NCBI RefSeq assembly: GCF_028462125.1
Contig: NZ_CP115468.1
Coordinates: 2,721,559 to 2,785,558, forward strand
Length of the DNA: 64,000 nucleotides
Direction: 5' to 3'
DNA from: Leptospira sp. GIMC2001
Lineage (GTDB): Bacteria > Spirochaetota > Leptospiria > Leptospirales > Leptospiraceae
Numbering within the stretch: the stretch's first letter is position 1; each line of letters begins with the position of its first letter. Below, piece after piece: positions 56,252 to 63,777 of this stretch. The position numbers were made by a program, and so were the translations under genes. The notes under the pieces were generated by a model that worked only from the letters and a program-made list of their open reading frames with translations, ran no database searches and was not told the DNA's origin.

Positions 56252-57385
56252 TCACTTCAATTCTAAATCACCTATCCATGATTCTACGTTCTCGTCGGGA
56301 TTTTGCGGATTTGTCCATCGAATCCTAACATCGCTTCTATCGAAATCCTTGGGAAACAAGAAATACAATTCCAGGACACCCAAGCTTTGATCTGATTCAG
56401 TTTTTAATACAATGCTATTCGCAAGACCAAAATTCGCATGTCTTCTCAAAAATTTACCATTAGCTAATAATTGAACTGAATAACCAGGAACAGTTTCTAG
56501 AGATTTTATACTTTGACCATTTGAGATAATAGAAAAATCTTTTGAATATATCGAATAAGATCTTTCTGATTTATTTAGAAAACGAATTTCTGTTGTGCAG
56601 AAGTTGTATTTTTTATTGTCAAAAATCGCAGTTGATCGAACACCCACTCCATATTCGATAGAATAATTGTCTTTGCAGGAAATATAGTCTATACTAAAAA
56701 GAAAAGGATTTGAAATATTACCTTGTTCAATGGGTTCAAAATCAGTAAATGAATATTTTTTCTCCAAAATCATCGCATGAGATTTCTGAATCAGTTCAGC
56801 TAGACTAGCGTAAATTTGTTGCTCTGCGTTATTGTCTACAGCATCGTGATCAACAAGCTTTCCTTGCTTATCGACTATGGTCAAACTTTCCGTAGTTATC
56901 AGCTCATGACGAATCCCATCAGAATCATAGAAATAGGATTTCATTTGTAAATTGTAATCGAAGACTCTTGGAAACAACGAGAAAGTAAGTATATGAAAGA
57001 CTTCCGACCCAAGTCCTGATTTGTATTTCAAATTTGTATGAATTTCCAAGATATTTTTCTTAGTGTTGCTAAGGTAATCTTGTGTATCATCAAAGCTGCC
57101 ATCTACATAGGTTGGAATCCATTCAATATTTTGGTTGGGCATCCAATCGGACATTTGTAAATTCAATTGAGAATTGGAAATCATTTCTGCTATTTCTAGC
57201 AGTAAGTAATGAGGAAGTTTTTCCTTTTGTACCTTTTGAAGAATTACAACTCCGAGTTTGGGTGTGTTTGCAAGAGTTGAATGTTCTTGGTAAGGTGTTG
57301 TCGTTGAGGGTTTCCCAATTTGGCAACTAACTAGATTAACAGTAAAGAAGCCAATATATAAAAAGTATAGAATTCTTGTATTCAT
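56252..57385 (-). CDS. lipoprotein of unknown function
   Basis: 377 residues. Signal and lipobox at the N-terminus (FFTVNLVSC). Two-domain beta-rich protein with the late segment LELYFLFPKDFDRSDVRIRW. No known family recognised. First minus-strand gene of the island by position, but it may be its own unit since it lies 58 bases downstream of the immunity-like lipoprotein. Confidence 0.6.
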   Translation of the reverse strand: MNTRILYFLYIGFFTVNLVSCQIGKPSTTTPYQEHSTLANTPKLGVVILQKVQKEKLPHYLLLEIAEMISNSQLNLQMSDWMPNQNIEWIPTYVDGSFDDTQDYLSNTKKNILEIHTNLKYKSGLGSEVFHILTFSLFPRVFDYNLQMKSYFYDSDGIRHELITTESLTIVDKQGKLVDHDAVDNNAEQQIYASLAELIQKSHAMILEKKYSFTDFEPIEQGNISNPFLFSIDYISCKDNYSIEYGVGVRSTAIFDNKKYNFCTTEIRFLNKSERSYSIYSKDFSIISNGQSIKSLETVPGYSVQLLANGKFLRRHANFGLANSIVLKTESDQSLGVLELYFLFPKDFDRSDVRIRWTNPQNPDENVESWIGDLELK

Positions 57386-57443
57386 TCTAATAATTTCAAA
57401 AAATTATTAGCCTTGAGATTTCTCAACGACCTCAATTTCAACT

Positions 57444-57869
57444 TCAAAATCCTTTCTTAGTCTTTATCAACCCCAAACGCCTGACATATTTCCCCCAGAA
57501 TCCATAACAATCTTCTAGAGAGATGCTTCCACGAACATCCAATTGATTCTTTCGCACAAATTCACAAGCTTCTTCGTAGGTGAATGTTTGAGTTCGTGAT
57601 GCGTAATCAATTTGGAGAATTGATTCACCGTCAAAATAAATGGACTCAAGCATATTTGTATCCAAAAAAATATTTATAAGACGTAATTTCTTATCATAAT
57701 TAAATACCTTATAGTAATCAGGATATGTCCCATCTCTAGAAAAGTCTAAAATATAAACACCCCCGTTAAATTGTGCCTTTTCATCAAAAGTATAGTCAAC
57801 TCTATCCTCAAGTCTATTCGAACATTGTATACTCAGGATAACTGCTATGATCATCGAAAAATTCCTCAT
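57444..57869 (-). CDS. small lipoprotein, island family copy 1 (intact)
   Basis: 141 residues from the ATG at 57869, giving a proper lipoprotein signal (MRNFSMIIAVILSIQC); the open frame starts earlier at 57926 but that start is not signal-like. Family pattern: C-S-N-R-x-E-D-x-x-D-x-x-F-D-x-x-A-x-x-x-G near the N-terminus, then SYEEAC/TYEEACEFVRKNQLDVRGSI, and the C-terminal EDCYGFWGKYVRRLGLIKT. It is the only one of four copies here without a visible defect. By analogy with its neighbours I infer an immunity lipoprotein in the periplasm. Confidence 0.65.
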   Translation of the reverse strand: MRNFSMIIAVILSIQCSNRLEDRVDYTFDEKAQFNGGVYILDFSRDGTYPDYYKVFNYDKKLRLINIFLDTNMLESIYFDGESILQIDYASRTQTFTYEEACEFVRKNQLDVRGSISLEDCYGFWGKYVRRLGLIKTKKGF

Positions 57870-57927
57870 TGATCTAGAAAAATTCCATTTACAGATCGTA
57901 TTGACTCTTTCAATTGTTAATCTCAAC

Positions 57928-58050
57928 TTACGAGTGCCTCCTTGTTTTTATCAACCCTAATCGACTTATATTTACTTTATTAAAATCAATTCGCTCTTCT
58001 AAATCGAAAGAGAAATTCTATAAAACTAGAATACAGAACAAGAGTAACAT
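57928..58050 (-). pseudogene. island lipoprotein copy 2, deleted remnant
   Basis: 41 codons including stops: a signal-like start (MLLLFCILVL), an in-frame TAG, then LEERIDF, which equals the family's N-terminal LEDRVDY, followed directly by SRLGLIKTR, the family's C-terminus. The middle of about 90 residues is missing. The frame matches the family at both ends. Confidence 0.6.
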
Positions 58051-58069
58051 CCGTTTTATAATCGATCTT

Positions 58070-58506
58070 CTAAAAACCTCTCTTAGTCTCAATCAACCCT
58101 AAGCGCCTAGCATATTTTCCCCAGAATCCATAACAATCTTCAAGAGTAATGCTCTCACGCATGTCAAATTGATTCTCACGAACAATCTCGCAGGCTTCTT
58201 CATAGGAAATTGGAGGATCACCCCGTTCTGAACGATACTTTACAATAATTTCGGAATTTGTTTCAATCTTATAAAACTCTTGTAAATTAGATGAAAAAAA
58301 GATTGAGAAATTTCGAAGTCTCCTATCTTTGTCATAGAGCTTAAATTTACTTGGGTATACTGTCATTGGGTCATTATAGATAAAATCTTCCCCGTCAAAT
58401 TTCGCTCTTTGATCAAATGAGAAATCAATCTTATCTTCAAATCTATTAGAACAGTGTAAGAGAAAAAAAGCAAAATTGTTGCTATCTGTACTAAATTTAT
58501 TCTCAT
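58070..58506 (-). pseudogene. island lipoprotein copy 3, frameshifted in its signal peptide
   Basis: The family body (CSNRFEDKIDFSFD to FWGKYARRLGLIETKRGF) is intact, but the natural start, the ATG at 58506 that overlaps the upstream module stop (ATGA), is in another frame. The signal peptide MRINLVQIATILLFF would join LLHCSNRFED if the run of seven T at about 58473-58479 had eight. So either the gene is off, or slippage restores it. Body identity to copy 1 and 4 is high at the C-terminus. Confidence 0.65.
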
Positions 58507-58685
58507 CTTCCGTGCCCCTGCTCAAGATGTTGAAAGAATTGATCTCGACCACGTACCGATGTGATTACATGAGACTGTCCGCCAATTTCAATCTGATAGG
58601 AAAATGTATGAGGAGTATTGTCTCGTCCTATTCTTTCATGTCTTGAAGTGAGATACTGGTTTAAATCAATCTTGTTCCCAAGTCT
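58503..58685 (-). pseudogene. 60-residue C-terminal module, copy A (no start codon)
   Basis: Open frame of 60 residues between two stops, with no ATG: RLGNKIDLNQ, then YLTSRHERIGRDNTPHTFSY, then a tail FFQHLEQGHGR. It closely matches copy B at 60660 from DLNQ to the end. It lies between the stop of the M23-partner lipoprotein and the start of copy 3, overlapping the latter by 4 bases. I read it as a toxin-tip remnant followed by its immunity gene. Confidence 0.55.
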
Positions 58686-59415
58686 TCATTTTCTCTTCAT
58701 CATATCCATATTTGGATGGCGGAGGTGCCGACGGATCTTTACGGTATTCCCTGTAGGCTCGGCGAAAGCTTTCATTCAGAACTTGTGATTTAGCAGGACC
58801 AGTCCAATGAAAAGCAGGAAAATACTCTCCTTCTTGTGGAACAGTAACATAAAAAACTATATCATTTCGAGATCTTATTATCACTTGATTTGTTGAACCG
58901 TCATAGGGATGGTATTCTGAATTATCGAAAACGATATTGTCAAAAAAGAATTTACAATCTGTATATTCTTTTGTGAATTCAATACAGTGGACTTTCTTGA
59001 GTTCACCGGCTAAGCGAGTTTCTCCGCGAATATTCAGATACCCTTGTTCATCTTTCTCTCCTTCAAATCCAAGACTAAATACATTTTGTGATGATTGGGT
59101 CACTTCCTTATCATTCTGAGATTGTGGGTCAAATGCCGAGAGAGCAAAAGCTTTTCGATCTCGAAATATTGACCAAGTCTTTAATTTATCAATACTAAGC
59201 TGCGGAAATTCTTCATAGTTGAGGTAATAGAGCACATCTTCATTAGTTTCGAAGAAATTCTTTTTAATCTGTTTAACAATTTCTTTTGGATCTTTTTTTT
59301 CTTCAACCATAGGAATGGGGTTGGAATTGCTTACAGGTTCCTGTTGCTCTTTATCGCTATCTTTGCAATAAAGAACTGTTAATACTGCTAGAAATATTAA
59401 TATAGCTTTTTTCAT
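58666..59415 (-). CDS. lipoprotein paired with the M23 peptidase gene
   Basis: 249 residues. Lipoprotein signal MKKAILIFLAVLTVLYC, then a Ser/Pro/Glu-rich linker and a beta-rich domain with DQSYYVTVPQEGEYFPAFHWTGP-like strands (seen at about residues 195-215). The ATG is 2 bases after the M23 stop, so it is translated with it. A periplasmic lipoprotein directly behind a peptidoglycan-cutting domain fits an immunity protein; no named family is recognised. Confidence 0.65.
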   Translation of the reverse strand: MKKAILIFLAVLTVLYCKDSDKEQQEPVSNSNPIPMVEEKKDPKEIVKQIKKNFFETNEDVLYYLNYEEFPQLSIDKLKTWSIFRDRKAFALSAFDPQSQNDKEVTQSSQNVFSLGFEGEKDEQGYLNIRGETRLAGELKKVHCIEFTKEYTDCKFFFDNIVFDNSEYHPYDGSTNQVIIRSRNDIVFYVTVPQEGEYFPAFHWTGPAKSQVLNESFRRAYREYRKDPSAPPPSKYGYDEEKMKTWEQD

Positions 59416-59417
59416 AA

Positions 59418-60185
59418 TTATTGACCTGACCCCACTAATCCTTGCAATTTATTCAAATCATCTTGTGAGGGTGTTATGGATCGCCATTCATCGCGAGCGG
59501 GATTATATTTATAAATCTCCACGTGAGTGTGATAACCTCTATTTGAACCTCCCGAAGTTCTACCTGAATTGCCCGATAGGCTGATTGCTTGTCCTGGCTT
59601 GACAGTATCCCCTTCCTTCACCAATATCGTACTGTTATGTGATATAGAGTAGGCATAGTCGCTATTTTGGATTTGAATTACTACCTGATTCCCATGTCCA
59701 GGTTTAAATGGCGTTTTTTCATCATTTGTCTTGATACTTACCACTTTGCCCTCCGTTGGAAAGCCTATTGGTGTTCCTAATGGTGATCCTACATCCACTC
59801 CACTATGCCATGAAAGCGGTTTCCCTGTTATTGGGTCGTTTCTCCATCCCATGGGACTAGTAACACTAGCATTTGGATCTCCTGGTGTTAACAGGGGAAC
59901 TCCATAGATATTATCGGTTCGAACAAATCCCTCACCAGGAACCAAATTAGGGTTCTGAGTTGGCAGTTCCTTTTCGGTCAATTTAATTGTATTCGATTCA
60001 ACCCTAGCCCCCATGTTATTGATTCCAAGTCTATGGATATGATTTGCAGCCGCAGCAACAGTGAATTCATCCGAAGAGTGCATCACCTTGTAAACGGCAT
60101 CCCAATCTGTATCTCTGAAATTAGACGTATTTACACCACGTAAAATACTTTCCTGAGCTTTACTGAGAAAAATGTTTTTTTCCAA
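59418..60185 (-). CDS. M23-family peptidoglycan endopeptidase, probably the tail of a larger protein
   Basis: 255 residues from a TTG; the frame has no better start and is preceded by a stop 14 codons upstream, so the N-terminal part of a longer protein may have been lost. The LytM domain (about 105-235) is complete: H127 and D131 (HSGVD), H183 and the HxH pair H219/H221 (YHTHVE). Zinc enzymes of this kind cut peptidoglycan cross-links. Followed by a lipoprotein gene 2 bases on, which points to an effector-immunity pair. Confidence 0.75.
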   Translation of the reverse strand: MEKNIFLSKAQESILRGVNTSNFRDTDWDAVYKVMHSSDEFTVAAAANHIHRLGINNMGARVESNTIKLTEKELPTQNPNLVPGEGFVRTDNIYGVPLLTPGDPNASVTSPMGWRNDPITGKPLSWHSGVDVGSPLGTPIGFPTEGKVVSIKTNDEKTPFKPGHGNQVVIQIQNSDYAYSISHNSTILVKEGDTVKPGQAISLSGNSGRTSGGSNRGYHTHVEIYKYNPARDEWRSITPSQDDLNKLQGLVGSGQ

Positions 60186-60229
60186 TTGACTACGACTTAA
60201 GATTTTTATGCGTAAAAGTTAATTTCAAT

Positions 60230-60667
60230 TTAATATTCTTTTCTCGTCTTTATCAATCCTAAGCGTCTTGCATACTTTCCCCAAAATCCATAACAATCCT
60301 CTTAAGTAATGCTTTCTCGCATATCATATTGGTGTTCGCGAACAATTTCACAAGCTTCTTCATAGGAAATTGGTGGATCACCTCGCTCAGTACGATACTT
60401 TACATATATAATTTTATCGTTTTCAATTTCTATAGATTCTATCAATTTCGGTGAATAAAATATTTTTAAAAGAATTAGATTCTTTTTTTTATCAAAAATT
60501 TTGGCTATGTCAGGATAAATATCTTGATTAGAGAAAGCTAAAACAGAAATTCTTCCATCATACTTTGCCTTCTCATCAAAAGAAAAATCCAACTTATCCT
60601 CTGGTTTCGTTGAGCACTGGAGTATAACAGCTAGAATAAAAACTAAAATAAAGAATTTTTTAATCAT
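60230..60667 (-). pseudogene. island lipoprotein copy 4, in-frame stop near the C-terminus
   Basis: ATG at 60667 gives a lipoprotein signal (MIKKFFILVFILAVILQC), overlapping the stop of module B. The family sequence runs to MRESIT, where TAA (60302-60304) replaces the Leu codon of the family's ITLEDCYGFWG; after it the frame continues EDCYGFWGKYARRLGLIKTR to a TAA at 60230. So only one point change separates it from a full-length gene. Confidence 0.7.
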
Positions 60668-60836
60668 TTTCCAAACCCCTCTCAAAGTTGTTGAAGAATC
60701 TATCCCGATCCCCTACCGAAGTAAATACATGCGTATGTCCACCAATATCAACCTGATAAGAAAATGTATGAGGAGTGTTGTCTCTTCCTATTCTTTCTTG
60801 TCTTGAAGTTAGATACTGGTTTAAATCCTGCCTCAT
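60660..60836 (-). pseudogene. 60-residue C-terminal module, copy B
   Basis: 58 residues from the ATG at 60836 (MRQDLNQYLTSRQERIGRDN to NNFERGLEND). About four in five residues match copy A from DLNQ through TSV, and the DNA is nearly as similar, so a DNA segment of about 150 bases is duplicated. It ends by overlapping the start of lipoprotein copy 4. The 5' end is fused to the 3' end of the Imm32-like gene. It has no full-length parent here. Confidence 0.55.
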
Positions 60837-60855
60837 AAAGAGTGCGAGGCTCAGG

Positions 60856-61113
60856 TTATTTCTTTTGAATAATTATTTCTAAAGAGTTTTCTTCTAAAGA
60901 ATTGTATTCGTCAAAATGCAAATGGTAGCCTGATGGAACCTCTGTTTGTGCTAAATTCAATAAATGATTTGCCAATGAAAACAAACCTTCTTTATTTGCG
61001 ATTATATTTATAACTCCATTTTCAAACTTGGTTTCAATTTCAAAATCATTTTCCCATTTGTATTCGATTCCGTTTTCTGCTGTAAAAGCAGGTACATCAA
61101 TTTTTACGTCCAT
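60856..61113 (-). CDS. Imm32-like immunity protein
   Basis: 85 residues, cytoplasmic, no signal. The C-terminal half, KEGLFSLANHLLNLAQTEVPSG then HLHFDEYNSLEENSLEIIIQKK, has the pattern of the Imm32 family of polymorphic-toxin immunity proteins (GLxxLAxHLxxLAQxxVPxGxHxHxDxxNSLExGSxELII). Its ATG is 12 bases after the stop of the toxin tail at 61126, so the pair is toxin-immunity in order. Family name by pattern memory. Confidence 0.5.
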   Translation of the reverse strand: MDVKIDVPAFTAENGIEYKWENDFEIETKFENGVINIIANKEGLFSLANHLLNLAQTEVPSGYHLHFDEYNSLEENSLEIIIQKK

Positions 61114-61125
61114 ATATTACTTAGA

Positions 61126-61516
61126 TTAATCAGTTAGATAGATATGGTAATTTTTGTCTACCATCATTCCATCAGGTTTAGCTGGATTTGGTATTAAGGT
61201 TTCAAAATTAACGTGAGGTCCAATACCGTGCGCTCCAGTAATATCACTTGCCCCCATTCTAAATACTCTTTTGCCGTCATCTACCACTGCCAGGTACTAG
61301 CTCTTTATAACCTTTGCCTAAAAATTGCTCACCTAGTTCCAACGCGAGGCTTGATGTAACTTTCATTCCATCTTTTTAGCCTAATTCTGATTACGCTTTA
61401 AATCCATCCGTGTCGTCTCTAGAGGCACTATTTTGATATTTCTTTATGTCCTCTTCATTCGATGGATCCAGTCCTTGTCTTCGCATTTCTGCTGCCTCTA
61501 TTTCAGAAACGGAAGT
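61126..61516 (-). pseudogene. decayed polymorphic-toxin C-terminal tail
   Basis: One protein can be read through two in-frame stops (61391-61393 and 61376-61378) and one frameshift near 61278: SEIEAAEMRRQGLDPSNEED ... LALELGEQFLGKGYKELVPGSGR, then KRVFRMGASDITGAHGIGP and HVNFETLIPNP, ending HIYLTD. The last part with its His-Val-Asn motif has the style of a polymorphic-toxin tip. Immediately upstream of the Imm32-like gene. No start codon; cut at its 5' end by the IS remnant. Confidence 0.6.
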
Positions 61517-61524
61517 CTATAGCC

Positions 61525-61760
61525 TGAGTACGTTTTTTCGGACACTTTTCTATACCGTCTGCTCTTCAAATTTAACTGGACTCAAATAACCTAATTTAGA
61601 ATGAATTCTATGTCTATGATAAAATATTTCTAAATAATCAAAAAAATATTCTGCTTTTTCTTTATATTCGAGAGTCGATTTTCTAAACTTTTTCATTTTG
61701 CACATCTTGCTCATTCTTGACTTAAAAGGAGTCCGTTTTTATGGAATCCAACGGCTACGC
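61525..61760 (-). mobile_element. IS3-family transposase remnant
   Basis: The minus strand encodes the C-terminal end of an IS3-type integrase core (rve): STLEYKEKAEYFFDYLEIFY, then HRHRIHSKLGYLSPVKFEEQ, ending at a TAG. Upstream a TPFKSRMSK remnant fits the conserved SMSRKG block, with the following catalytic-Glu part deleted. The outer end starts TGAGTACG at 61525, with the TG expected of an IS3-family terminus. The rest of the element is gone. Confidence 0.65.
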
Positions 61761-61793
61761 AATTTCATTCCGCATGACACAGAAGACTTCATT

Positions 61794-61875
61794 ACCATCC
61801 TTCGAGAACTTTGAGACCTTTGTGGTAGCCTTTTTTTCTTAACCACAAAAAACACAAAGTATACTCAGAGCACTC
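61794..61875. repeat. dispersed repeat, right copy
   Basis: Same orientation and order as the left copy at 55974: CATCCTTCGAGAACTTTG, CTTTGTGGT, a T-run, AACCACAAA, CACAAAG, CTCAGAGC. Another related but inverted unit (CTTTGTGTCTCCTCAGAG, CTTTGTGGTAAT) lies at about 61970-62005. Together with the left copy it brackets the accessory island. Confidence 0.65.
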
Positions 61876-62224
61876 AAAGTAATTAATAGTAGAAAACTTA
61901 TCAAAACCCCAGTCCAATAATATTCAAATCAATACGCACAACTTCCTAGCCTAACACCGTCCTCTGTTATCTTTGTGTCTCCTCAGAGATCTTTGTGGTA
62001 ATATGCTTCGTGCCTATTTTCGCTAGGTTTTAAGAAATCTCATCTTTCAATAATTTCTTGAATATATGTCGTCTAGTGGGCATTTAATATTAGAATTTTA
62101 AAATATAGTTTTAAATCTATGTTTTTTTTAGAATAAAAGATATTTTTTCTCAATTATACTCCAAAAAATCCTTTTTTTATCTCTATCAATCAAAAATCAT
62201 AGCCAAAGTTGAACTTAAATTAAA
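61876..62224. other. gap right of the island
   Basis: About 350 AT-rich bases with no gene seen, containing the inverted repeat unit noted at 61970-62005 and several poly-T runs before the choice-of-anchor lipoprotein. Confidence 0.5.
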
Positions 62225-63757
62225 ATGAAAACAAAAATATTAAATTATCTAACTCTAGTATTCCTTTCGATCAGCCTAACAAACTGCCCAACAGGCGGTG
62301 CTGGTGCAGACTTTAGCGGTCTTTTGCTTCTATTAGGTGGCGGCTCTAGCGGTAGCTCGACTCCAACTGAACCCGATCGACCCGCACCTGGAATGGCACT
62401 ACATCAAGGCTCAGTCAAAATGGAAAGTGGTGAAACCACGGATTTTGGATTAGAAATTGCAAATGTGACTGTAGGCAAAACTTCGACTTTTCAAATTAGC
62501 AACACAGGCACAACTCAGTTCAATCTCATTGGAAGTCCCATCGTTACAATTGGCGGACAGAATGTATCTGAATTTTCTGTAACTCAACCTAGTAAAACAA
62601 ACTTATCACCTAATGAGAATACAAGCTTTATAGTAAGCTTTCGACCTAATTCAGTGGGCGTGAAGAACGCATTTATTGAATTTCAAACAAGTGACGAAGG
62701 CATACCAAAATTTCGTTTGAATCTTCGAGGCGAGGGTTCAAATCCTGCTTCGAGAATATCTATATTGAGAGGAGCAGATATCCAAGCCAAGAATAGCACA
62801 ATCAATATGGGCTCCGTACAAGAACTGTTAAATGGTGATCCACTCCTATTAACCATTAAAAACACAGGAAGCTTGGATTTAACGTTTGATTCTCCGGCAG
62901 TTGATTCTTCCAATGCTCAGTTTAGTATTTCTCAACCTTCAACCACTCCACTAGTTCCAGGAGCGACGAGAAATTTCAGCATTACCTTTCAACCATCTTC
63001 CACTGGCACGAAAACAGCAGTCATATCTTTGCAAGGATTGAATGATCCATCCAATCCAACTTTTCATTTCAATGTAGAAGGAACAGGAACTCCAACCCCC
63101 GTTCCAACAATTGAAATTACTCAGAACAATGTGAACTATACGGCTGGCGGATCCCTTCCAACTTTTGGTATCATCTGGCCGAACTCTGTGAGTTCCACTC
63201 GCACAGTGACAATTCGCAATACCGGTTCCTTGCAGATTACAGGCTTAAATGTAAGTAAATCAGGTGCAAATAGTTCATTATTTTCAATTTCCGCCCTATC
63301 TCCGCCAGGCACAACCATTGATCCTGGTGCAAGTAAGACTTTTGGAATTGCTTTTGAACCTACATCAGAGGGGGCAAAAGTTGCGACCGTAAATATAACA
63401 AGCGCTAATGGATCGAATGGATCGGCATCTAATTCAGCAATTAGCTTGGAAGGAACTGGACATTCTGGCAAAGATGTTTTGGTTTCTTGGACTGCCGTAA
63501 AAGAAAAAGACATCAGTGCAGCAGGTGGTGGGTACAATATTTGTTACAGTCAGACTTCTGGTTTTGATCCAAGCCTTGCTGGAAATGGAACTGTTTTTTG
63601 CGATGCTTTAAATTGGACGAGTGGAACAACTCCAAGCTCGAAAGTAATTACTGTAAAAAACTATGGAAATTGGTATATTAAAGTTTACTCATTTACTCAA
63701 CATAGATCGCAAGGAAGCGAACCTTCTACGCAAGTTTCCGTAAATGTTCCACAATAA
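62225..63757 (+). CDS. choice-of-anchor D lipoprotein
   Basis: 510 residues. Signal ending ISLTNC is a lipobox, followed by a Gly/Ser-rich linker. Then three repeats of about 110 residues of the ASPM-SPD2-Hydin/choice-of-anchor D type, each with a FxISNTGxxxL start (TFQISNTGTTQFNL, LTIKNTGSLDLTF, VTIRNTGSLQITG) and a later SFxVSFRPxSVGxKxA (SFIVSFRPNSVG, FSITFQPSSTG, FGIAFEPTSEG). The C-terminus has a fibronectin-like part. A surface or periplasmic protein. It may share a transcript with the next gene. Confidence 0.8.
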   Translation: MKTKILNYLTLVFLSISLTNCPTGGAGADFSGLLLLLGGGSSGSSTPTEPDRPAPGMALHQGSVKMESGETTDFGLEIANVTVGKTSTFQISNTGTTQFNLIGSPIVTIGGQNVSEFSVTQPSKTNLSPNENTSFIVSFRPNSVGVKNAFIEFQTSDEGIPKFRLNLRGEGSNPASRISILRGADIQAKNSTINMGSVQELLNGDPLLLTIKNTGSLDLTFDSPAVDSSNAQFSISQPSTTPLVPGATRNFSITFQPSSTGTKTAVISLQGLNDPSNPTFHFNVEGTGTPTPVPTIEITQNNVNYTAGGSLPTFGIIWPNSVSSTRTVTIRNTGSLQITGLNVSKSGANSSLFSISALSPPGTTIDPGASKTFGIAFEPTSEGAKVATVNITSANGSNGSASNSAISLEGTGHSGKDVLVSWTAVKEKDISAAGGGYNICYSQTSGFDPSLAGNGTVFCDALNWTSGTTPSSKVITVKNYGNWYIKVYSFTQHRSQGSEPSTQVSVNVPQ

Positions 63758-63777
63758 ATTTAAAATAGGTTAACAAT

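Noticed and set aside
59418..59430. Sequence TGACCTGACCCC near the M23 stop, similar to IS3-family ends
   Set aside because: It overlaps the coding end of the M23 gene and the lipoprotein start, and no partner inverted repeat or target duplication was seen.
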